Origin: Fimbriimonadaceae bacterium
Lineage (GTDB): Bacteria > Armatimonadota > Fimbriimonadia > Fimbriimonadales > Fimbriimonadaceae
Assembly (NCBI GenBank): GCA_020847855.1
Contig: JADLBH010000023.1
Coordinates: 1 to 64,000, forward strand
DNA: 64,000 nt
Reading direction: 5' to 3'
The translations under genes were made by a program, and so were the position numbers. The notes under the pieces are model-generated. The model made no database searches. It saw only the letters and a program-made list of their open reading frames with translations, and was not told the DNA's origin. Below, in pieces: positions 50,436 through 58,044 of this stretch (within the stretch, counting starts at the first letter, position 1; each line of letters begins with the position of its first letter).

Positions 50436-52160
50436 GTGCCGACGGACGGCGGGCCGGGCAAGATCGAGATCATCGTGAACTGTGCGAGCCGGGAGACCCG
50501 GATCGCCGTGCTGGAGGACCGCCTCCTCATGGAGTACCGGGTCGAGCGTGAAGAGCGGGTCGTCGGCTCGATCTTCAAGGGCATCGTCCAGAACGTACTG
50601 CCGGGGATGGACGCTGCCTTCGTGGACATCGGCCTAGAGCGGAACGCCTTCCTCTATGTCGCCGACATCCTTCCCGAGGAGACCGGCGACACGAGCCCGG
50701 CAAGCATCCGTCGCAGCGAACTGAGGCGACGCAGGATCAAGGAGCTCATCAAGCCGGGCCAAGAGCTGATGGTCCAGGTCACCAAGGGCGCTCGAGGCAC
50801 CAAGGGTGCTCGGGTCACGACCCGGATCTCACTGCCGGGGCGTTACGCGGTCTTGATGCCCGAGGGCAACCACGTGGGCGTGAGCCGGAAGATCGAGGAC
50901 CGTCGCGAGCGCGAGCGGCTCCGCAAGATCGCGGAGAATATCGCGCCCGACGGCTTCGGGATGATCTTTCGGACGGAGTGCGAGGGTAGGAACGAGGCGG
51001 AGCTTCGGGCCGATATCGCCTTCCTCCAACAACTCTGGAGCCAGGTGCTGGAGTCGGCGAAGCGGCTACGCGCCCCGGCGGTGGTGCATCGTGACCAAAC
51101 CCTGCTCTATCGAACCATCCGGGACGTCTTCGGCGATGAGATTGACCGCCTCGTGATTGACGATCCAGAGGAGTACGAGAAGGTCGGCCTTGTCGCACAG
51201 ATCGTGGCTCCCTCACTCAAGGATCGAATCTATCTCTACGATCGCACGGAGCCTATCTTCGACCATTTCGGCATCGAGCACGACCTGGACCGGCTGCTCG
51301 ACCGGACGGTACCTCTCAAGGGCGGCGGTTCCCTCGTGATTGACGAGACCGAGGCCCTGATCGCGATTGACGTGAACACCGGCAAACAGGTCGGCTCCAC
51401 CTCGCTGGGGGACACGATCCTCAAGGCCAATCTCGAAGCCGCCGAAGAGGCGAGCCGACAGCTCCGCCTGCGGGACATGGGCGGGATCATCGTGATTGAC
51501 TTCATAGACATGGACGAGGAGGCGGACAAGAAGAAGGTTCACGACCACTTCGAGCGCTGTCTCGGTCGTGACCGTGCCCGCACTCGCGTCGGCAAGATCT
51601 CCTCGCTCGGCCTCGTGGAGATCACGCGAAAGCGCACCGGCGAGAGTGTGACCGAGGCGATCACCTCCCTGTGCCCGTTGTGCGACGGTCGGGGACGGAT
51701 CGCGTCCGCGGACACGATCGGCCAATGGATCGAGCGCGAGGTCCGGCGCCGCCTCGCAGAGCAGGGGGACGCGTTCTTCATCGAGTGCCACCCCGCCGTC
51801 GTCGAGAGCCTCATCGGCTCGGACGGGAGCGCGGTCGAGGAACTCGAGCACGACCTTCGCCGAGGGATCTTCATGCGGGCGAACTTCGACTTCGACTTCG
51901 AGGACTTCGAGATCGAGTCCGGGATGATCTCCGAGTTCGAGAGGGAGCACCTCGCATTTCGTCGGGCGCAGGTCCTGGAGTGCAACGTTCGGCGAAGCCT
52001 CTTGGATGGGAACGAGAAGGCGGTCGGGTGGACGGACGGCGGCTATTATGTCGAGCTTCTGGACGGGTTCGACTTGGTGGGCCACCGCGCCAAGGTCGTC
52101 CTCCGGGACATTCGGCGCGCGTTCGCGGTCGCAGACGTGATCCTCCCCGGCAAAGGCTAG
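50436..52160 (+). CDS. rng: Ribonuclease G/E
   Basis: Endoribonuclease for rRNA maturation and mRNA decay. After a short N-terminus (KIEIIVNCASRETRIAVLED) comes an S1 domain (VGSIFKGIVQNVLPGMDAAF), then the RNase H-like catalytic domain with the magnesium-binding aspartates of IDVNTG (about 312) and IVIDFIDMD (about 355). The zinc-link motif is CPLCDGRGR. No long C-terminal scaffold is present, so it is RNase G-like. The GTG at 50436 gives the family N-terminus; TTG at 50370 would add 22 basic residues. No good ribosome site is visible. Confidence 0.95.
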   Translation: MPTDGGPGKIEIIVNCASRETRIAVLEDRLLMEYRVEREERVVGSIFKGIVQNVLPGMDAAFVDIGLERNAFLYVADILPEETGDTSPASIRRSELRRRRIKELIKPGQELMVQVTKGARGTKGARVTTRISLPGRYAVLMPEGNHVGVSRKIEDRRERERLRKIAENIAPDGFGMIFRTECEGRNEAELRADIAFLQQLWSQVLESAKRLRAPAVVHRDQTLLYRTIRDVFGDEIDRLVIDDPEEYEKVGLVAQIVAPSLKDRIYLYDRTEPIFDHFGIEHDLDRLLDRTVPLKGGGSLVIDETEALIAIDVNTGKQVGSTSLGDTILKANLEAAEEASRQLRLRDMGGIIVIDFIDMDEEADKKKVHDHFERCLGRDRARTRVGKISSLGLVEITRKRTGESVTEAITSLCPLCDGRGRIASADTIGQWIEREVRRRLAEQGDAFFIECHPAVVESLIGSDGSAVEELEHDLRRGIFMRANFDFDFEDFEIESGMISEFEREHLAFRRAQVLECNVRRSLLDGNEKAVGWTDGGYYVELLDGFDLVGHRAKVVLRDIRRAFAVADVILPGKG

Positions 52161-52212
52161 CGAAAAAACGGTCCTGGGAGCCCTCCAGCATTGGGCTCGG
52201 AGTGCCGTAGTG

Positions 52213-52312
52213 ATCCATGGCAACTCGACCTTGAGCAGAAACTCGGCACGACGGGGGCGACCCCGATCACGCAAAGCCACGGGTCTCGCAGGAGACAGCC
52301 GGGCCGCCTGGC
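52213..52312 (+). promoter_or_regulatory. GEMM-type (c-di-GMP-I) riboswitch upstream of flgM-like gene
   Basis: The stretch ACGCAAAGCCACGGG (52269-52283) followed by gtctc-gcag-gagac and AGCCGGGCCGCC is the characteristic second half of GEMM aptamers, including the invariant GCAAAGCC. Just before it is a 5-bp hairpin capped by a GNRA loop (cgggg-gcga-ccccg, 52252-52265), as in helix P2. The first-half strand is less clear: CCATGGCAAC (52215-52224) may pair with the 3' GCCUGG. No terminator follows, so control of translation is more likely. Ligands of this family are c-di-GMP or, in a variant, cGAMP; the sequence alone does not tell which. Confidence 0.7.
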
Positions 52313-52337
52313 ACCAAGGGCAAGGCAGGTCGAAAGC

Positions 52338-52604
52338 ATGAAGATCTCATTGGAACAACTGGAGAAGGTCGCCGAATCCGGCGGCCGGATCACCCCTCGC
52401 GAGAGCGAAGTGGACACGGCGTTCATCCGGCTCACGGACGCGGACCTCATTCGGAACGTCACGGCCCTGGTCGTGGCGATGCCCGACCGCGAGGAAATGA
52501 TCGCCGACCTGCAAGCACGAATCGAGGCGGGCACCTATCACCCTGCCGCCGAGGAGATCGTGGACGCGATGCTCCGACGCGCCAGGGCGGACAGCCTCCG
52601 CTAG
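52338..52604 (+). CDS. FlgM-like anti-sigma-28 factor
   Basis: Small 88 aa protein whose C-terminal half (MIADLQARIEAGTYHPAAEE, then IVDAMLRRARAD) matches the sigma-28-binding region of FlgM, with an intact IxxGxY turn. The N-terminal half is polar and probably unstructured. FlgM holds back flagellar late genes until the hook is complete. It lies 26 bases after the GEMM riboswitch and a little upstream of motA-motB, which supports a motility role. No sigma-28 or flagellin gene is in this window. It ends in a CTAG overlap with mutL. Confidence 0.75.
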   Translation: MKISLEQLEKVAESGGRITPRESEVDTAFIRLTDADLIRNVTALVVAMPDREEMIADLQARIEAGTYHPAAEEIVDAMLRRARADSLR

Positions 52605-54460
52605 CTTTCCGCCACCGGGGGCGAGACGGGCTCGGGGTTACGGTGGAAGCGCCGATAGATCCCCGCCTTCGGCATTACGATCGTGATCGGTCTGCCGTGC
52701 GGGCAAAGATAGGGGTTGGTCGTCCGACCCAAGTCGCTCAGAAGCTGCACCATCTCGGCATAGGCGAGGCGATCGTTCGCCTTGATCGCCATCTTGCAGG
52801 AGGCGAGGATGAAGACATCGTCCCGAGCCTGGCGCAGGGGGCCCTTGTCCCCCTCCTCCACCGCGTCCGCGATGTCCTGAAGCAGCTCCATCGGCCGTGC
52901 ACCGCGCCACAAGGCAGGCACAGCGCGCACCAAGAACGATTCCCCTCCGAAGGGCTCGATCTCGAACCCGATCGCCCTCAGGTCGTCCAACCGCTCCAAG
53001 AACAAGCCCGCCGCTCGCTTCTCCAGGTGCAGGGTCTCGGGCTCGAGGAGCTTCTGGGTCTCCACCGCCCCCGACCCGCGGGTCTCGAGCAGACGCTCGT
53101 AGAGGATGCGCTCATGGGCCACGTGCTGGTCAATGAGGAGCAACCCCTGCCAGTTCTCCGCCAGGATGAACGTGTCCTCCATCTGCCCGATCACACGAAG
53201 GCCGTGAAGGAACTCGGGGAGGCTGGGATCCGGCTCGTGGGCGGGCAGCGGATGTGCGCCTTCCTCGAGCGGGGCCTGAGCGTAGACCGCGGCGCGGAGG
53301 GCTCCCGGCCCCGTGGGGGTGGGAGCCGGAAGGTGCCAAGCCTCCGATCCCGGAAGGGAACGTGCGGACGCTAGCGCACGGTCGGCGAGCTCGACCGCCT
53401 CGACGCGCGGCACCATGCCCTGGGCCAGCAAAGCCTCGGAGACGGCTCGCCGCACCGCGTCGAAGACGCCCCGCTCGTTCTGAAACTTCACCTCGCTCTT
53501 CGTGGGCGAGACGTTCACGTCCACGGTCGAAGGGTCGAGCCGTACGTCGAGGAGCACGAGCGGGTATCGGCGCTCGGGTGTGAGGGAACGGTACGCCGTG
53601 TCGAGGGCCGCGGTGAGGAGCCGGGATCGAACGGGGCGGCCGTTCACGGAGAACCACTGGAGCGATCGCGTCGGTTTCGTGAAATGGGGAGGGCTCACCA
53701 GGCCGATCACTCGCGCGCTCCCGTTGTAACCGTCCACGGGTACGAGGCCCCTCGCCGCGTCCTGGCCCGCCGTTCCCGCGGCGGCGTCCTCGACCGAGCC
53801 CGTCCCCGGTGCGAAGAGCACTTCCGCGCCCCCGTGTGCGACGCGGAACCGAACCTCCGGCCTGGCGATGGCGAGGCGGGCCACCGCCTCGACCGCATTG
53901 TTGAGCTCGGTAGCATCGGATTTGAGGAACTTGAGTCGGGCCGGCGTGTTGAAGAAAAGGTCAGCAACCTCGACCTTGGTCCCCGCAGGCCCCGCGGCGG
54001 GGCCTGCGGACTGGGTTTCCCCTGCCTCGCCCTCGACCCGCCATCGGGCTGTCCCCGGCTCCGCGCTCTCGATCGCCCAACGGCTCACCGAGGCGATGGA
54101 GGGCAAGGCCTCTCCGCGGAAGCCATAGGTCGCGACCCTGCCGAGATCGGAGACGGACCGGATCTTGGACGTCGCGTGACGCCCCAGTGCCGCTTCCAGG
54201 GACGCGCGGCTCATCCCATGGCCGTCGTCCTCCACCGAGACCAGGCTCCGGCCGAAGTCCTCGAGCAGGACGGTGACCGCGCGGGCGCCGGCGTCCAGTG
54301 CGTTCTCGACGAGTTCCTTGACGACCGCGGCCGGCCTCTCCACTACCTCTCCCGCCGCGATCTGGTTTACCGTGTGAGGGTCTAGAAGACGGATCGGCTC
54401 ACGGTGGGACGGGCCCTGGCCTAGTGATTCTTCCGGGGTGGGCTCGTGGGGCATGTGCAT
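52601..54460 (-). CDS. mutL: DNA mismatch repair protein MutL
   Basis: GHKL ATPase that couples mismatch recognition to strand cutting. The N-terminal motifs are NQIAAGEVVERPAAVVKELV, the Asn-Asp pair in ENALDAGA, DDGHGM, and GFRGEALPSIASVS. The C-terminal domain has the metal-binding endonuclease motif DQHVAHERILYE (usual DQHAxxERxxYE) and CPHGRPI, so it is the nicking type found in bacteria without MutH. The 619 aa length is normal. It is convergent to the FlgM-like gene and divergent to motA by 69 bases. Confidence 0.97.
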   Translation of the reverse strand: MHMPHEPTPEESLGQGPSHREPIRLLDPHTVNQIAAGEVVERPAAVVKELVENALDAGARAVTVLLEDFGRSLVSVEDDGHGMSRASLEAALGRHATSKIRSVSDLGRVATYGFRGEALPSIASVSRWAIESAEPGTARWRVEGEAGETQSAGPAAGPAGTKVEVADLFFNTPARLKFLKSDATELNNAVEAVARLAIARPEVRFRVAHGGAEVLFAPGTGSVEDAAAGTAGQDAARGLVPVDGYNGSARVIGLVSPPHFTKPTRSLQWFSVNGRPVRSRLLTAALDTAYRSLTPERRYPLVLLDVRLDPSTVDVNVSPTKSEVKFQNERGVFDAVRRAVSEALLAQGMVPRVEAVELADRALASARSLPGSEAWHLPAPTPTGPGALRAAVYAQAPLEEGAHPLPAHEPDPSLPEFLHGLRVIGQMEDTFILAENWQGLLLIDQHVAHERILYERLLETRGSGAVETQKLLEPETLHLEKRAAGLFLERLDDLRAIGFEIEPFGGESFLVRAVPALWRGARPMELLQDIADAVEEGDKGPLRQARDDVFILASCKMAIKANDRLAYAEMVQLLSDLGRTTNPYLCPHGRPITIVMPKAGIYRRFHRNPEPVSPPVAES

Positions 54461-54499
54461 CGCGGTTCACGCCTCCGACAATGATACTGGCTAAGGGGC

Positions 54500-54519
54500 G
54501 GGCGTGCCCCGGCACGCCC
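54500..54519 (+). promoter_or_regulatory. Hairpin just upstream of motA
   Basis: gggcgtgc-cccg-gcacgccc is a perfect 8-bp stem with a 4-base loop that ends 10 bases before the motA ATG. No Shine-Dalgarno is evident in the remaining space. The hairpin may affect ribosome access or message stability; its function is not established. Confidence 0.35.
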
Positions 54520-54529
54520 AGGGCACAGA

Positions 54530-55387
54530 ATGTTCGCGTTCATCGGAATCATCGTGGGCGTCGCGGCGACGATGGTCGGCTATGTGATGCACGGTGGAAA
54601 CATCGGTATCTTGATCCAGCCGACCGAGGCGATCATCCTGCTCGGCGCAGCGTTCGGCATCTTCCTCGGATCGAACGGTCTGCCCATGGTGCAAAAGGCG
54701 ATCAAGGCCGTGACCGGGGTCCTCAAGCCGCCCGCGACGAAAGCGCAGTACCTAGACCTGCTCAAGCTGATGTATCAGCTCTTCACGCTTGCGCGCAAGG
54801 AAGGCCTTCTGGGCTTGGAGAAGCACGTCGAAAACCCGGAGGAGAGCGAGCTCATGAAGAGGAGCCCCGCCTTTCTCGCCAACCACCACGCCCTCCACTT
54901 CTTCTGCGACACCATGAAGGTCGTGCTCACCGGCGCGGTGAGCCATTACGATTTGAGCGACCTGATGGAGCTCGACCTCGAGACCGCCCACGCCGAAGAG
55001 CACGGGCCCGTCGAGGCGATCCAGAACGTCGCGGACGCGATGCCCGCGGTCGGTATCGTCGCCGCCGTCCTTGGGATCATCATCACGATGCAGAAGATCG
55101 GCGGCGACCCGTCCGCGGTCGGGCACTCGGTCGCGGTGGCACTCGTCGGCACGTTCGCCGGAATCTTCCTCGGGTACATCGTCTTCGCCCCCCTGGCCAA
55201 GGCGATTGACAACAAGAACAAGGCGAACGCGAGCTATATGAGCTGTATCCGCTACGCCCTTCTGAGCTTCGCCCGAGGTGAGTCCCCGATCACGTGCGTC
55301 GAGTTCGCTCGGAGGAGCATCGAGCCTTCCGTACGCCCCGGTTTCGTCGAGATGGAGACCGTGGTGAAGGAAAAGGAGGCGGCCTAG
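54530..55387 (+). CDS. motA: MotA, flagellar stator proton-channel subunit
   Basis: Membrane stator subunit that converts ion flow into torque. Four helices are seen: FAFIGIIVGVAATMVGYVM, AIILLGAAFGIFLG, VGIVAAVLGIIITM and ALVGTFAGIFLGYIVFAPLA. The large cytoplasmic loop lies between helices 2 and 3. The conserved Pro region is PAVGIVAAVLG. The 285 aa length is typical for the LafT/MotA group. The stop lies three bases before the motB TTG. Confidence 0.93.
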   Translation: MFAFIGIIVGVAATMVGYVMHGGNIGILIQPTEAIILLGAAFGIFLGSNGLPMVQKAIKAVTGVLKPPATKAQYLDLLKLMYQLFTLARKEGLLGLEKHVENPEESELMKRSPAFLANHHALHFFCDTMKVVLTGAVSHYDLSDLMELDLETAHAEEHGPVEAIQNVADAMPAVGIVAAVLGIIITMQKIGGDPSAVGHSVAVALVGTFAGIFLGYIVFAPLAKAIDNKNKANASYMSCIRYALLSFARGESPITCVEFARRSIEPSVRPGFVEMETVVKEKEAA

Positions 55388-55390
55388 GCC

Positions 55391-56248
55391 TTGGCAGACG
55401 GGCCTATCGTCGTCGTCAAGCGAAAGGGCAGGCAGGCCCATGGCCATCACGGCGGGGCCTGGAAGGTCGCATACGCCGACTTCGTCACCGCGATGATGGC
55501 GTTCTTCATGGTGATGTGGATCATGGGGATGTCCCAGGAGGAGCGCGACATCATCCAGGGGTACTTCAACGATCCGCTCGGCTTCACGTCCTCCCCGCCG
55601 AAGGCGAAGATGAACATCCTCCCCGACTCGGGGCCCACCCGCTCCAAGGGTGCGGGAAAAGGGACGGAGCAGCAGCAAGAGGCGGACGCGGCCGAGATCG
55701 AGCGGGCTGCCTCGGAGGTGCGCACGGAGGTGCGCGAGGACCCTGCCTTGGCAGGGATGCAGGCCGAAGGCTCGCTGGATGTCGCCGTGACCGCCGAGGG
55801 GCTGCGGATCAGCCTGAGCGAGAGCGAGTCGAACAGCGAGCTCTTCTTCAAGCTGGGGAGCGCGGAGATCCAGCCCGCGGCTCGAAAGGTGCTCGGCAAG
55901 CTGGGCCCCGTGCTGGCCAAGCTCGGTCGCCCGATCATGGTGGACGGGCACACGGACTCCCGCCCGCTAAACCTGGGCGGCTACGACAACTTCGACCTCA
56001 GCCACGACCGGGCGAACGCGGTCCGGCACGTGCTCCTCCAGGGCGGTGTGGCCGACCGCCAAGTGACAGCGGTGAGGGGGTTTGCCTCCCGGCGCCCACG
56101 CGTGCCCGAAGATCCCGAGTCCTTCGCGAACCGAAGGGTCGAGATCCTCCTCCCGTTCCAGGACTTCCAAGAGCCCGTCGCCCGTCCCCAAGGGGGCCCG
56201 CTCGGCGAGGAGATCGAGGGGGTCTTCCGGTTCCCAGGCCAAGAGTAG
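55391..56248 (+). CDS. motB: MotB, flagellar stator peptidoglycan-anchoring subunit
   Basis: Partner of MotA. The single N-terminal helix WKVAYADFVTAMMAFFMVMW contains the proton-carrying Asp in YADF. A plug/linker follows, then an OmpA-like peptidoglycan-binding domain with VDGHTDSRPL and NRRVEILL. The start is TTG (LADGPIVVVKRKGRQAHGHH), with a short basic/His-rich tail before the helix. It is directly coupled to motA. The C-terminal 25 residues after the OmpA domain are not conserved in the family. Confidence 0.93.
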   Translation: MADGPIVVVKRKGRQAHGHHGGAWKVAYADFVTAMMAFFMVMWIMGMSQEERDIIQGYFNDPLGFTSSPPKAKMNILPDSGPTRSKGAGKGTEQQQEADAAEIERAASEVRTEVREDPALAGMQAEGSLDVAVTAEGLRISLSESESNSELFFKLGSAEIQPAARKVLGKLGPVLAKLGRPIMVDGHTDSRPLNLGGYDNFDLSHDRANAVRHVLLQGGVADRQVTAVRGFASRRPRVPEDPESFANRRVEILLPFQDFQEPVARPQGGPLGEEIEGVFRFPGQE

Positions 56249-56314
56249 GCGCCCCGAGCGGCGAAACGCCCTCACCGCACGTCGTTAGAGCGTGGTGCAC
56301 ACGGAGGTGGACCT

Positions 56315-56602
56315 ATGGCCATGATGAGCAGCGAGCTCTACCAACTCAATATTGCCAAGATCGTGGTGATTGACGTCACGGACGACTACCGGCTCCTGAT
56401 GGATCCGCCGTTGCCGAACGACTGGTACCCGGTGCTCAAAGAGCTCTGCGTACCCGCCTATGACCTGGAGCGCTGGCTCCACGAGGGCACGCTGGTCGAG
56501 GGGTATCTCTACGACTGGCACAGTGGGCCGAGCGACGAGGACGGGCCCTATTACGTGGGCGTCGTGGATCAAGGCCTGGCCCGCGAGCCCGGCCCTCATT
56601 GA
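56315..56602 (+). CDS. Small conserved-type protein of unknown function (95 aa)
   Basis: I do not recognise this protein. The ATG at 56315 has a strong ribosome site (GGAGG, seven bases). It has a mixed alpha/beta pattern with many aromatic residues (NDWYPVLKELCVPAYDLERW, YLYDWHSG) and no signal peptide or membrane segment. Its stop overlaps the ruvC start as TTGA, so it is translated with ruvC. It stands between motB and ruvC and gives no further clue to its job. Confidence 0.75.
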   Translation: MAMMSSELYQLNIAKIVVIDVTDDYRLLMDPPLPNDWYPVLKELCVPAYDLERWLHEGTLVEGYLYDWHSGPSDEDGPYYVGVVDQGLAREPGPH

Positions 56603-57078
56603 GCGGGCGCCGGATCCTGGGGATTGACCCCGGCTTGGGGCGGACCGGCTGGGCCGTCGTGCTTCGGAAGGGATCCGAGGTCACGCCGATCGCGTTTGGC
56701 CTGATTGAGACCCGGCCCGGGCCTATCGGTGCCCGGCTCAGCACGATCGGGGACCAGATCCAGGGCGTGTGCCGGGAGCACGAGCCCGATGGGGCGGTCT
56801 TCGAGCGGCTCTTCTTCACCAAGAACCAGACCACGGGTCTCGATGTCGCCAAAGCGGCGGGCGTTGCCCTGGCTCGCGTCTACGAGGCCGGGATCGAGGC
56901 CGTCGAGCTGACGCCATCGCAAGTGAAGCAGGCCGTGACCGGGAACGGCCGGGCGACGAAGGCCCAGGTCGCGTTCATGGTGACGCGGCTCTTGGGTCTG
57001 GCCGAGCCTCCCCGCCCCGATGACGTCGCGGACGCACTCGCGATCGCGCTCGCCGAGGCCCTCTACCAGCGCCGCTAG
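56599..57078 (+). CDS. ruvC: RuvC, Holliday junction resolvase
   Basis: Dimeric nuclease that cuts four-way junctions with RuvAB. The RNase H-like core has ILGIDPGLGRTGWAV (catalytic D10), VFERLFF (E69), the DNA-contact loop FTKNQTTGLDVAKAAG, and the two C-terminal aspartates of PDDVADALAIA. The 159 aa length is standard. The start is TTG overlapping the stop of the small upstream gene. It ends in a CTAG overlap with the convergent dprA-like gene. ruvAB are not in the window. Confidence 0.97.
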   Translation: MSGRRILGIDPGLGRTGWAVVLRKGSEVTPIAFGLIETRPGPIGARLSTIGDQIQGVCREHEPDGAVFERLFFTKNQTTGLDVAKAAGVALARVYEAGIEAVELTPSQVKQAVTGNGRATKAQVAFMVTRLLGLAEPPRPDDVADALAIALAEALYQRR

Positions 57079-58001
57079 GCGGGCCAGGCGAGCCGCTCGC
57101 GAACCTCGGAGGCGCCGAACAACCCCGGCTGTAGGATCGGGACGTCCAGCGCGAGGAACGAGGCAAGGGCCTCTCCCTCCGGGACCGCGAACGGGTGCGC
57201 GCCGAGTGCCACGAGAGCCGCCTCGCCGCCGCCTCCCAGGCCCGGATGAACCCCTACCACCGCCAGCCTCCGGCGCAATGCGTCCAACGCCCCGGCCCAC
57301 GTGCCTCCCGCCCCGCGGCGGGGCTGCACCGCGATCGCGCGCCGACCCAGGGCATAGATGAGGGCGTTCCGCTCCATCGCTTGGCCCGCCGAGAAAGGGG
57401 CGCCGGGAGAGCACGCACTGAGCTGGACGATGCCCTCCCTCGGGAGGGCGTGATCCAGGCCGCACGGCAAGACCTCCAAGACCCGGCCCGCGCCCCCGGC
57501 CTCGAGGGCCGCACGAGCCGCCGCCCGATCCACCCCGTGGCACCCGCCGCTCACGATCGAGGCCCCTGCCTGCAGGAGCCCTCGCGCCAGGGACTCCGTG
57601 AAGCTGCGAGCCTCCCATCCGGGCTGCCTGCTGCCGACCACCCCCACGATCGGGCCAGCGGGAATCTCGCCACGGCTCCAAAGAGCCGGGGGAGCGAAGC
57701 TGCCCAGGGCCGCCCGCCAACCACATGGGTACTCCGGGCATGCGGCGGTGAGCACGAGCCTCGACTCGACGTACCTCGCACCCGCCTCAGCCACCCCTGG
57801 CTCGGCGAGCACGTCTGCCTCATCGGCGAGGCCGGCCGCTCGCAACACCCGCGGGGCGAGGCCCAGGGAAGGGGCCGCCGAGCACAAGACCGAGACCACC
57901 CGCGGCCATTTTCTCCTGACCGGCTGCCACGGGCGATCCACCCCCCGAAGATACAGGGCCGCGAGGCAGGCGCGCACCGTGAGCAACTCTCCCCGCTCCA
58001 T
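57075..58001 (-). CDS. DprA-like DNA-processing protein
   Basis: Rossmann/SLOG-fold protein related to DprA, which loads RecA on incoming single strands in transformation. Recognisable parts are VGVVGSRQPGWEARSF, GASIVSGGCHGVDRAAARAA, VLEVLPCGLD and MERNALIYALGRRAIAVQ. The usual SGAL/T loop is replaced by a Gly/Arg-rich turn (RRGAGGTWAGAL), so it is divergent. No C-terminal winged helix is obvious. The ATG at 58001 gives 308 aa. With type IV pili nearby, a competence role is plausible but inferred. Confidence 0.82.
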   Translation of the reverse strand: MERGELLTVRACLAALYLRGVDRPWQPVRRKWPRVVSVLCSAAPSLGLAPRVLRAAGLADEADVLAEPGVAEAGARYVESRLVLTAACPEYPCGWRAALGSFAPPALWSRGEIPAGPIVGVVGSRQPGWEARSFTESLARGLLQAGASIVSGGCHGVDRAAARAALEAGGAGRVLEVLPCGLDHALPREGIVQLSACSPGAPFSAGQAMERNALIYALGRRAIAVQPRRGAGGTWAGALDALRRRLAVVGVHPGLGGGGEAALVALGAHPFAVPEGEALASFLALDVPILQPGLFGASEVRERLAWPA

Positions 58002-58044
58002 GCCGGGGAGTGTACCGCCGCAGTAGAATCCTCCTTCTCGCGCC

